10,758 nucleotides of DNA. Source: Oehlia diaphana. Taxonomy: Eukaryota; Glomeromycota; Glomeromycetes; Glomerales; Glomeraceae. A program made the position numbers and the translations under genes. Under the pieces are notes generated by a model, which ran no database searches, was not told where the DNA came from, and saw only the letters and a program-made list of their open reading frames with translations. Below, in pieces: positions 1 through 7,362 of the stretch. The number at the start of each line of letters is the position of its first letter. The stretch's first letter is position 1. Location: positions 83,724-94,481 of the forward strand of contig QZLH01000321.1 in NCBI GenBank assembly GCA_003833135.1. Reading direction: 5' to 3'.

Positions 1-1549
1 AGTTATGTCACGTTATTTTGTCTTGTCAAAGGAAATACTACCGCAAATGCTTTTGCAGTTGATATTGATAGTGGAAAGGCTGTCAGCCACCTCAAGGAGG
101 CTATAAAAGCGAAAAAACATAAAACTTTTCATGGTGTAGAGGCTGACGAACTCAGGCTATGGAAGGTAGAAATTGGTGGCGATCACCTTGACGATCCATT
201 GAAGAATCTCACACTCAATGACAATAACGAGCTGTCAGCAATAAAAAAGATTTCGAAATACTTCCCTGACACACCAGTCGAGGAACATATTCATGTCCTA
301 GTCGACCCACCCCCATCAACTGCCATTTCAAGCCGTGAGCAGGAACTGCTTGACCGCATTGCATTGTTAGAGAAATCGCTCAGCAAGTCCACACATAGTA
401 CGTATTTTTTCTTGGCATAATTTCCGGGACCGCACGGTCTCGGAAATCTTTAGCTCATGAGTCTCTTAAATCAACAGGCTATGGAAAGCATTTACTAACC
501 CTGTTGTTACATTACAGTATTCGACGTTGTTGTTAAGCCAAAACGGGTCAAAACATTCAAGTGGACAGTGAATATCGAACACGCAACCCTCGAAGGCCTT
601 AAAAATTTCATACGTGGAACATGTCCAACACCTGCACTTGAGAATGATGGAGCGGTACTCAACATATTAAATGACGAGGGAAAGACCTTCGTGAATTGCT
701 CCAGGTGTTCGTGTCAAAAAAGAATCTTAAGTTTACCGTGACCGTAGAGACCCCCTCAAAAGCTTTCTCGGATTGGACGTTTCCAAAAGTGTGTCAGCTT
801 TACGGACTCGATGGTGAGTCAGAAGAACCAACGATGGCGGCCTTCCCACTTTTCCCGTGTGGTAACGTTAAACCATCCCAGGAATCGATGGAAGGACTCA
901 TGGCAGAATTAAAATCTCGCATCGAGAACACCCCCATCAATTTACTTTCAATCGAAGCCACGAAATCATTATACGTCTATTCTTACCTGCTTGCTGGAGC
1001 GAATAATTTCAAGGGGAAGTTTGAGATCCGCCCTCAAAAAGTCATTTCTGGACCGAATGGACATGGACCTCTCGATTTTGCGATTGACTTGCGTCGAACA
1101 GCAAAACGGTTGGGGTCACGGAAGTAAAAAAAGATGATTTTACGAAAGGCGTTGCGCAATGTGCGGTCCAGCTCGAGTCTTCCCTATCGAATCGCAAGCG
1201 CAAGGCTAATGAAATAGAGGAGGAACAGGCGTTCGAAAGAGTTTTTGGGATAGTTACTGATGCCGAAAAATTCTATTTCATGGAATGTACGATGGATGAT
1301 CAAGAAAGGCCAAGCTTTAAACTATCGGAGCCGGTGGTCGTTGTATATAACAATGTGAATATGGAAAACATGGTTAAAGAAGTTCTCAGTCACATCGTTT
1401 GGTTGTTGGAAGAGGCACAGAAGCCTGATTCACCCTCCGGGTACGAAGTAGATTCACGAAGTGAAGAGAAGGTAATAAAAAAGCCTAGGCCATCGAGCAA
1501 CCTTGCTGAAAATTCACTTCGTGAGCACAGCTCAGATGCTGTAGTATAG
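1..1549 (+). CDS. Crinkler (CRN) effector-like protein with nuclease-like C-terminus; 5'-partial, two frameshifts
   Basis: Crinklers join a ubiquitin-like header to varied C-terminal domains; many are secreted and act in host nuclei. Reading is open from base 1 (frame 1); the header shows a LFCLVK stretch (13-30), LRLWKVEI (151-174) and HVLVDPP (292-312), the last matching the HVLVxxP motif that closes the CRN header. Probably only one to three residues are missing. A GT-AG intron spans 398-517, and exon 2 continues in frame 1. Coding then passes to frame 3 (about 681-692) and to frame 2 (about 1103-1106), each step equal to one lost base, and ends with TAG at 1547-1549. GPLDFAID (1068-1088) followed by TEVK (1118-1129) and a Gln-bearing helix fits a PD-(D/E)XK nuclease core. 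RKRK near 1190-1202 is a possible nuclear signal. Sampled GC is 45-50%, against about 32% in the neighbouring Crinkler. It is either a pseudogene or an intact gene with assembly errors. Confidence 0.85.
398..517 (+). other. Spliceosomal intron of the first Crinkler gene, carrying a GC-rich hairpin
   Basis: The donor is GTACGT at 398, the branch site TACTAAC at 493-499 and the acceptor TACAG ends at 517. Splicing joins one base (397) to 518-519, replaces the in-frame TAA at 418-420 and keeps a long open frame, so the intron is well supported. Inside it, 421-432 and 435-446 form a 12-position inverted repeat. The single non-Watson-Crick position (427/440) is a G-U pair in the sense RNA. Confidence 0.85.
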
Positions 1550-1735
1550 TCTTAGGATAGAGACTTCAGCGAACAATGTTCGCCCAAATCATGTGTCAAG
1601 GGCAAAGTCCCGAACCTTTGTATTTTTGCGTGTATTAGGGCTACGTTCCAAATTGGTATTTATTTTAATAAAAAATTTCAGCGCCAAAATCACGTGATTG
1701 TTTTTCCCCGAATGTTATGCCAGGACCAAAATCAA
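1550..1735 (+). repeat. Diverged dispersed repeat, copy 1
   Basis: Blocks shared in the same order with 3496-3660 include GTCTTAGGA, GGGCAAAGTC(C/T)CGAA, a TTTAATAAAAAA tract, and GCCAAAATCAC(G/A)TGATT followed by a T-rich run. An odd-centred palindrome CGAACAATGTTCG lies near 1570-1585. It looks like an old mobile-element fragment or satellite-like repeat. No transposase or clear terminal repeats were found. Confidence 0.5.
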
Positions 1736-1971
1736 AGCGTGAGTGACGCAAGCAATGCAAAATGATTTTATTGGTCAGTATTACTGCGGTATGATTTCGT
1801 GACCTTTCTCACGTGATTCAAAGAAAATGACGAAAGCAACACGGGTAAATTTATATGATAAATATCTTTATTATAATAGAGCGATAGCTGCTCGTAGTAT
1901 ACAAAGATAAAAATAAATTACGCATCGATATGTAGGCCTCCTTGTATACAGGAAACTTAATGACTGAGCCA
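1550..1971. other. Intergenic region between two tail-to-tail Crinkler genes
   Basis: No gene is seen in these 422 bases. They hold the 3' flank of both Crinklers: an AATAAA-type signal on the minus strand (TTTATT at 1867-1872) for the gene ending at 1972, and AATAAAAAA near 1666-1675 on the plus strand. Most of 1550-1730 is one copy of a diverged repeat that recurs at 3496-3660. Confidence 0.6.
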
Positions 1972-3003
1972 CTAAACCCGATTATTATTCCTCCTCCTCC
2001 TCCTCTCTGGCATATCATCATGAAACACATTGCCAATTGAAACTTGTTTTAGTTGACCGCTTCCTGGTGCATTCGAAAGCTAAAACCACAACATTATGAG
2101 ATATTATGCTTGTACAATAATTAACAGCAGAAGTACCACTTACCTTCAAAAATTTCTTCACGAAGGATGATACAGTGGGGTGAAAGGTATTTTCGTGATT
2201 GATATAAGCCCACCCTTCTGCTGCTCTTAAAGTAGTAATGTTGTCGTCTTTGTATCTGTATTTAACTATATCGCCTTCATGGATCGTTCCATTACTAAAT
2301 GCGAGTTGCAATCTTGTATTCTCTGCCCAACGTGCCGAAAATAATAACAGATAAATATTAACTTCCTTTAGCTAGCCCACAAAGAAAATACAGGAAACCT
2401 ACCATAAAATTTTCGTCGTCTCTTTACCGCAGCTAGCATATCAGATAATTGAGTAAAAAATTCGGTATCTTCCTCTTCATTGTGCTCTTCTAAAACCCTC
2501 TATTAGCATCTGCATGACTGCATCGTATCCAATCCAAAGAAAATATCAAGCTCTAAGAATGACTACTAACCTTGATTTAACGTCAAAGTATTTATCTGAT
2601 CCATTAAATCCTGATTGATCTGACTCCTTTTAACTAATTCCTTATTTTTGGTTAGGATTGGCGAATCAACGATAACATGAGTACATCCTTCTTTTGGACG
2701 CTTTTCTTCATCATCCCAATGATCCACTATCTTTTCTTTAAGCTTATTTAAGTTTTTCACATCATCATTCGGCAAGACGAGACTGGAAAATTTGTCGTTA
2801 TCGCCGTTATTGATTTCCACTTTCCACAATTTTAAGTCATTAGCCTCAATCTCGAGGAAATCGTTATTTAACTTCTTGACTTCTTCGTAAATCTTCTCTT
2901 GGAGGTCTAAAATGAGATCTTGAGTGTTGACCTCAGCGACAAATTCTGGAGAATTTTCTGCAACATCTTTGAAGAGCCGGTAAGTCAACGTGATGTCCAC
3001 CAT
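1972..3003 (-). CDS. Crinkler (CRN)-header protein, four exons, about 268 aa, intact
   Basis: Exons are 3003-2571, 2489-2403, 2322-2144 and 2079-1972. The introns (81, 80 and 64 nt) all have GT-AG ends, and every phase matches, giving one open frame of 268 aa. The header covers residues 1-115 with ITLTYRLF at 4-11, LKLWKVEI at 57-64 and HVIVDSP at 109-115. I chose the ATG at 3003, not the in-frame ATGs at 3024 and 3054, because the residues after it align with the usual start of the header and a TATA box lies at 3048-3041. KRRRK (167-171) and a five-Arg run (259-263, from a CCT microsatellite in exon 4) could direct nuclear import. Residues 175-233 (NGTIHEGDIV, then GWAYIN and SSFVKKFLK) may form a small beta-rich domain, loosely RAMA-like; this is tentative. 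There is no nuclease motif. The gene runs tail-to-tail with the first Crinkler. Confidence 0.85.
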
Positions 3004-3040
3004 GATTTTGTATTTGTTGCCCATGGTGAATAAAGACGCA

Positions 3041-3048
3041 TATTTATA
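3041..3048 (-). promoter_or_regulatory. TATA box of the second Crinkler gene
   Basis: TATAAATA on the minus strand lies about 40 nt before the ATG at 3003. A transcript start 25-35 nt downstream would fall just before that ATG and would exclude the ATG at 3054. Confidence 0.5.
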
Positions 3049-3224
3049 CTTCAATTTTCAAAACTCCCTGGTGAACCTGTTATGCCTGTGGTTAATGATT
3101 CTTGGCCTAACGATATAGGGAAATTATATCCATTTGGGTAATCACTTTGATAAGGCGTAAAGTTCTGCCCAACCACACCTGATCTAATACAATTGCATAC
3201 TAGCTCGGGCTAAGCATAACTTCG

Positions 3225-3243
3225 AGAAATAAACGGTATATTT
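3225..3243 (+). repeat. 19-bp exact direct repeat, copy 1
   Basis: AGAAATAAACGGTATATTT is identical to 3696-3714, 471 bp away. Part of it (GAAATAAAC) also occurs near 3412. Its role is unknown; it may be a remnant of duplicated element ends. Confidence 0.55.
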
Positions 3244-3463
3244 ACTAACTAGTCTGTAGTTCTGTAATAACATAATTGTTATTAATATAGAATGACAGAT
3301 GTTGCATGACACAAAAAAATATCCGGAATGAATAATGTTACCTCCGAAGGAATTTGCCTATTTGCTGTTGTGTGATCGACCAGTAGTGTGGGTTTGGCTT
3401 TAGCCTTTCGAAGAAATAAACAGTTTCACGAATTGATGTGTTCAGCGTTTATTATTTATTAAC

Positions 3464-3491
3464 GATGATATCATATCCTTTGATTGACAGT
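3464..3491 (+). repeat. Near-identical direct repeat, copy 1
   Basis: GATGATATCATAT followed by TTTGATTGA recurs at 4008-4034 with a one-base length change and few substitutions. The core ATGATATCAT is a perfect palindrome, so each copy could also be a protein-binding site. Confidence 0.5.
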
Positions 3492-3495
3492 AGAT

Positions 3496-3660
3496 AAGTC
3501 TTAGGAAAGGTGTATTATGGGCAAAGTCTCGAAACATTATCTGTATATGTATCACGGCTTATATCCCGAACGTGTATTTATCTTTTGTGTTTAATAAAAA
3601 AAATTCAACGAACTTGTTCGCCAAAATCACATGATTATTTTTCCTGATTGTTCCAGTCAT
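3496..3660 (+). repeat. Diverged dispersed repeat, copy 2
   Basis: It aligns in order with 1550-1735: GTCTTAGGAA, GGGCAAAGTCTCGAA, TTTAATAAAAAA and GCCAAAATCACATGATT. Here the palindrome is CGAACTTGTTCG, directly joined to the CCAAAATCAC block. Confidence 0.5.
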
Positions 3661-3695
3661 CTATTTTCCCTTACCTAACACATATGACAAATCAC

Positions 3696-3714
3696 AGAAA
3701 TAAACGGTATATTT
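3696..3714 (+). repeat. 19-bp exact direct repeat, copy 2
   Basis: It is identical to 3225-3243. Confidence 0.55.
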
Positions 3715-4007
3715 TTGTGCCCTCTCCAACTGAAACTAACTGATTAAAGACACACTAACGAATTTTTTAAAATAACGATTTGACGATTTGTCATCAGCGA
3801 TCAGAATTAAGGAATAATATGCGTTCGGAGATTAATGGAGATTCGTAGTTGACTATTTAATTATAGTAGCTTTTGCTGTTTCGCTGATTGCCATAGATTA
3901 AGTTGAAAAGATCGACCGGGGATTTATATTGGTGCTCCGTACCTGTCTATTTCGTCCTAGCAATGGCGAGATTTGCAAAGATGATCAGGGGGGGTTGCGT
4001 TTACTAT

Positions 4008-4034
4008 GATGATATCATATTTCTTTGATTGATA
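4008..4034 (+). repeat. Near-identical direct repeat, copy 2
   Basis: It matches 3464-3491 and is centred on the same ATGATATCAT palindrome. Confidence 0.5.
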
Positions 4035-4445
4035 ATAAAATAATTGTGTGCTGCGCTAAGCTTTGAGTGTTTATTAATAATCTATTGTCTTGATCGTCAT
4101 TATTGTCTTTATTGTCTTCTCTTCAACGTACATTCGCCCTTTGGGCTGTCTTCGTCTGATATCATCTTTTTAAACCCGGTTAGCTCATTCTACGTAAGAA
4201 AAAATATATAAATGTATGCTTTGCCCAGTTTCACTGAAATAAATTCATTTAATATCGCTCCGCACAAAACTGTTAATAAATTTAACGCATTTCAATATTG
4301 ATTTTGATTAATCTTGATCTTTTTCTCTACTTCGTACGCTCCGAGTATAAAATATCTTCGTTATCTTGATTCAAAGGTTCGTTAAAGTTGGACTATTATA
4401 CCTAAAATCGTTTACCGAGACAAACTAATCGATTTTTTCATTTAG

Positions 4446-4892
4446 ATGTCCTTAACTAATTTTAATGAAAATATACTGTTTTTGTCGGTTACCTCATCTT
4501 TTTTTATCGAGAAAATCAGTACACTTATTGGGATCGCCATTATTGTGTATGCTGTCAATCATTTCGAAGAAGGCTTAAAGCCACTTCGTGTGTTTCACCC
4601 AAAAATCTCCGATGCATGTTACACCGAAATTAATAAAAAATTATCTGCAGAGATTAACAAAGTTAATTCTCATTGTACTGCGGAAATCGCATCGATCAAT
4701 GCACGTATTGAAAATTTTGTCATGGAGGCGCAAAGCATTCTCGATAGAATTAATATCATCGAGCAAATCGTTAATGATCTCTATGAAGAAAAAAAACGTT
4801 GTGAAGAAGCACGGATAGTTAATCAGCCGGAGACCGCCCAAGGGCAAAATGATACAGAATCAATTACTTCATCCGTCCAATGCACCTTCTGA
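4446..4892 (+). CDS. Small membrane-anchored coiled-coil protein, unknown function
   Basis: I do not recognise this 148-aa protein. Residues about 9-39 are strongly hydrophobic, with one break at EK (22-23), and could form a signal anchor or one or two short membrane segments (IGIAIIVYAV near 28-37). Residues about 60-125 are rich in Glu, Lys, Ile and Asn with heptad-like spacing (for example IASINARIENF), which suggests a coiled coil. The tail is polar (Gln, Asn, Thr, Ser). The ATG at 4446 follows TTTAG, which could be a 3' splice site, so an upstream exon cannot be excluded. A TATA-like sequence at 4345-4351 lies upstream. A helix-turn-helix-like frame begins 52 nt after the stop on the same strand and may be the lost C-terminal part. 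The 76- and 68-aa overlapping frames are shadows. Confidence 0.6.
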   Translation: MSLTNFNENILFLSVTSSFFIEKISTLIGIAIIVYAVNHFEEGLKPLRVFHPKISDACYTEINKKLSAEINKVNSHCTAEIASINARIENFVMEAQSILDRINIIEQIVNDLYEEKKRCEEARIVNQPETAQGQNDTESITSSVQCTF

Positions 4893-4944
4893 AGGTGTTT
4901 CATACGATATTTGAACTCGTTTTAAACAGATTGTTGAGCGGATT

Positions 4945-5118
4945 ATGAAAGAAAAAAATTTAACTTTGGATGAAGCGTGTAATAGAATATCAGTTGAAAT
5001 AACTGATTATGGTATAGGAAAGATTTGTGCGCAAACTGTGAAGAATTTCTATAAAAAGAATAACTCTCATAGTAAAACATTAGATAAGATTAGTGTGTGG
5101 GTACGCAAGAATGAGTAG
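4945..5118 (+). CDS. Helix-turn-helix-like 57-aa module, possibly the detached C-terminus of the preceding gene
   Basis: ATG at 4945, TAG at 5116-5118. The 57-aa product is basic and predicted helical. The central part ends in QTVKNFYKK and is followed by TLDKISVWV. The same pattern (QT-[VL]-x-N-F, then a Thr and an I-x-x-W-[VI] helix) closes the gene at 7677-8582, so this is a recurring module. Its layout resembles the lambda-repressor/Xre type of helix-turn-helix, with the second helix leading into an NFY turn; DNA binding is an inference. The same frame stays open upstream to a TGA at 4912-4914, and before that TGA it is open again with a plausible peptide. That suggests a break in a longer protein rather than a stand-alone gene. 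An AATAAA-type signal follows near 5225-5240. Confidence 0.5.
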   Translation: MKEKNLTLDEACNRISVEITDYGIGKICAQTVKNFYKKNNSHSKTLDKISVWVRKNE

Positions 5119-5973
5119 CGGGGAAGGAACTCTCATTTTATGAGTTAGAGCTCGAGTGATTCCTCCCTTGAAACAACCTGCTACTCATTTATTTCGTTTT
5201 ATTAGTTATTCTATTTCTCGTTAAATAAAAATAATAAAATTTACTTCGTAGGCATAGCCTTTGTCCTTTTTTCGTTTATATCTATTTAATATATATTGAT
5301 CATTAATCATGTAATATACGTTATTTAGACCGAATTTCTTCATTTAGATATGTTATCTCATAAAGTACTGTATTTTGTTCTTTCTACTATTCAAAGTATT
5401 ATATATCTTGTGTTACTATTTTTTACGATAAAATAATGTCCTAAAGTTCCAATACAATCAACTCACTAATGTCATTGGACCTTATAACTTTGGAAACTAT
5501 CCATGAAACAATGTGGACATGTGTAATATTTTTGGTAGACAACGGTTAACATATGGGAAAGTAAGAGAGACATTCTGAATTTACAAATTTATGCAAGCCA
5601 CAGTGTGCTATGACTTAAATACAGCAATTACGCCATTTGTATACCCGAGAGAACCTCTTTTGGAAATGATCAACAATAATTCGCCTTGTACCTTAACTTT
5701 CTTTGTAAGCATGTCTCTGATTCGCCAGGTGGCACATGACGATCTAATGCTAATTGAAGTGTATCTAGTGTATCTATATTTAATGTTCCATTAATGAGCC
5801 GTGTATCGTCATACATTTTTTTCTCGGTAAATAATTTAAGTAGGGACTAGGGAACACGAGTAAAATAAGATATATCATTCAGATTTTAATTAATCATTAT
5901 AATCATTATATCAATTTCGCTTTGATCTAGTCATTATATTAAAAAGATATATATACAACACAAGATATTCAAT
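5119..5973. other. Gene-poor stretch of 855 bp
   Basis: This is AT-rich spacer between the helix-turn-helix frame and the protease gene. It holds one isolated ATG frame at 5591-5794 (67 aa), with no homology I recognise and no clear promoter; a GTAAGC inside it could be a splice donor, so it might be an exon. A short TA-rich box (5949-5955) sits just before the protease start. I see nothing else. Confidence 0.5.
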
Positions 5974-6639
5974 ATGCCTGAAGATAATTACCCTTCAAAT
6001 ATGTACGATTTACTTTTAATTGATCTTTCATCTAAAGCTTTACATCAAGAAGTTTCTGAAATGCTAAATGTTACATATTTGGCGGAGATCACACAAAAAG
6101 AATTAAAAGAAGTCAAAGCAATTGTATACGGCCCTAATTATCGGGTCATTGTTTCCTTACCAGTAAAAATAGGAAGAAGAACAAGAAATGTTTTCTTCAT
6201 CGTGGATACGGGTTCTCCCGTCACTTATATTTGCGAAGAAGTTTACGAAAAATTTAAAGTGACCCTACCTGACTCAAAATCTTATCACATATTATTAAAT
6301 AATCATCCCACTATCACCCATTTACCACCTTCCAAATCACATTTTACTGAAAATAACGTTCTTGGGGTAGAATTTTTAAAGTCTACCGGTGCGGATTTTA
6401 TCTTAAAATTCAGCGAGGAAAGGGAAAGTGCCTTTATACGCTTTAATAATTATGAGGTTCAAAGCCAACAGCAATCCATTCCCAAGCATATCTTTCAATT
6501 GGAAGAAATTTCTTGGCCAGGAAAAGTATTTAGTATCTTTTTAATTGCCATAGTTTCATTTGTGGTTTTTAATAAAAAACCCTATTTATTTTTTTTTATC
6601 GCTATTATAGTCTTATCTTACATTTTCTTACAGATTTAA
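5974..6639 (+). CDS. Retropepsin-like aspartic protease with two C-terminal membrane helices
   Basis: This single-exon frame encodes 221 aa. Residues about 55-145 read as a retropepsin fold: a beta strand ending in FFIVDTGSP (catalytic Asp at residue 78, bases 6205-6207), a mid-region strand (YHILLNN, 104-110), and NVLGVEFL (128-135), the usual second hallmark of retropepsins. Such enzymes work as homodimers, each chain giving one Asp. Residues 185-199 and 204-219 are two hydrophobic helices separated by NKKP, so the protein should sit in a membrane as a tail hairpin with the protease domain N-terminal. There is no Gag, reverse transcriptase, RNase H or integrase around it, so it looks like a stand-alone host gene, comparable in idea to the single-domain cellular retropepsins Ddi1 and ASPRV1, though no close kinship is claimed. 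An AATAAA signal lies at about 6785-6790. Confidence 0.8.
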   Translation: MPEDNYPSNMYDLLLIDLSSKALHQEVSEMLNVTYLAEITQKELKEVKAIVYGPNYRVIVSLPVKIGRRTRNVFFIVDTGSPVTYICEEVYEKFKVTLPDSKSYHILLNNHPTITHLPPSKSHFTENNVLGVEFLKSTGADFILKFSEERESAFIRFNNYEVQSQQQSIPKHIFQLEEISWPGKVFSIFLIAIVSFVVFNKKPYLFFFIAIIVLSYIFLQI

Positions 6640-6699
6640 TAATTGATTATTGGCAGTAGTTTTTCTAAATAATTCATTATTAGCTGTAGCTTTTTCAAC
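6640..6699 (+). repeat. Two-copy 30-bp tandem repeat in the protease 3' flank
   Basis: Units 6640-6669 and 6670-6699 agree at 23 of 30 positions by direct comparison and start immediately after the protease stop codon. They lie in the 3' untranslated region. Confidence 0.55.
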
Positions 6700-6798
6700 A
6701 ATTTATAATTACTTACATTTAAAAAAATATTCCTTTTGTATTTACTCTTTGCATATTGTAGTATTAAATGTTCATTATATACCAATAATAAAATTTAT

Positions 6799-6817
6799 TC
6801 ATGATTTAAAATCATGA
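6799..6817. repeat. Palindrome between convergent genes
   Basis: TCATGATTT, a single A, then AAATCATGA: a perfect 9-bp inverted repeat just after the protease AATAAA signal, in the spacer between the protease and the minus-strand acidic gene. It could fold in either transcript or act in 3'-end formation. Confidence 0.5.
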
Positions 6818-6861
6818 TGCATTCTGCTTGAAATTACCAAGAAAGATCCATTTTCTGTTCT

Positions 6862-6899
6862 GATTTGTGTCCCGGAAAAAATCCGTCATCACACAAATC
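6862..6899. repeat. Stem-loop at the end of the acidic-protein gene
   Basis: GATTTGTGT (6862-6870) pairs with ACACAAATC (6891-6899), and CGGA with TCCG inside. The stem covers the stop codon of the minus-strand gene (6889-6891). Confidence 0.5.
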
Positions 6900-7316
6900 T
6901 GAGTTCATCATATTTGAAAAGATTTAAACCTTTCACAGGATGGGCTAGAGCATCCAATAATGCATTGTGTTCTAATACCCCAAATGAATTAGATCTAGAA
7001 AATGCGATAAATAATCCATTTTTTGCTTGATCAGATATATTGGGAAGGCGCATGGTGAATAGTCTAAGAAGGATAAAACGTTGACGAGCCGGTCTCGATA
7101 AAGCTTTTCCCAAGCATCTTCACCAAATTCTTTTTTATAATCCCATCCGTCATATAATTTGCTAGAAAACACATCATCATCTTCGATATCATCATCTTCT
7201 TCGTTGTCATCATCGAACAGCCAGAATTCATCGTCATCATCATCGTTATCGGCGCTTAACCCAAATTTATTATTACCGTCACTAGGACCAGAAACGATTA
7301 GTAAGCTTTGTTCCAT
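6889..7316 (-). CDS. Acidic protein of unknown family, one frameshift
   Basis: ATG at 7316-7314. Residues about 23-48 are almost all Asp and Glu, from GAT/GAC/GAA repeats; this is followed by DGWDYKKEFGEDAWEK. After about residue 71 the original frame continues to a TAG at 6972-6974 (114 aa in total), but the frame one base over reads a more protein-like segment to the TGA at 6889-6891 (for example RQRFILLRLF and NALLDALAHPV). One lost base in the A4 run of the coding strand (plus-strand T4 at 7105-7108) would join the two, giving about 142 aa. I do not recognise the family. An acidic tract with a short globular tail suggests a protein- or histone-binding role, but this is only a guess. The gene is convergent with the protease and divergent from the gene at 7677. 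Its first codons and leader recur, decayed, at 8821-8896. Confidence 0.6.
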
Positions 7317-7362
7317 AGCTGGAGAGATATTTACTAAGATATACTTATCTTTAATTTACGTC
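7290..7362 (-). repeat. Leader and start of the acidic-protein gene, copy 1 of a direct duplication
   Basis: It aligns with 8821-8896 over about 73 positions with short gaps. Shared blocks are GATTAGTAA, TTGTTCCA, ACTAA and a 17-bp exact ACTTATCTTTAATTTA tract with its preceding T. This copy includes the ATG at 7316. Confidence 0.65.

Larger units (their letters stand above)
3004..4445. other. Gene-free divergent intergenic region of 1.44 kb
   Basis: This lies between the starts of the minus-strand Crinkler and the plus-strand coiled-coil gene. I see no coding region. It holds the second copy of a diverged repeat (3496-3660), a 19-bp exact repeat pair (3225/3696), a 27-bp near-repeat pair (3464/4008), and TATA-like sequences at about 4206 (TATATAAAT) and 4345-4351 (TATAAAA), either of which could serve the gene at 4446. 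Confidence 0.6.

Noticed and set aside
1851..2036. 61-aa open frame on the minus strand
   Set aside because: It overlaps exon 4 of the second Crinkler in another frame, across the CCT microsatellite.
4588..4847. Open frames of 76 aa (+) and 68 aa (-)
   Set aside because: Both lie wholly inside the coiled-coil gene in other frames and have no promoter or family features.
4893..4929. Possible intron joining the coiled-coil gene to the helix-turn-helix module (GTGTTT to AACAG)
   Set aside because: At about 35 nt it is far shorter than the other introns here, and the coiled-coil frame stops before the donor.
5591..5794. 67-aa open frame as a gene
   Set aside because: It has an ATG, but no TATA signal, no recognised family and an internal GTAAGC; kept only as a note on the intergenic stretch.
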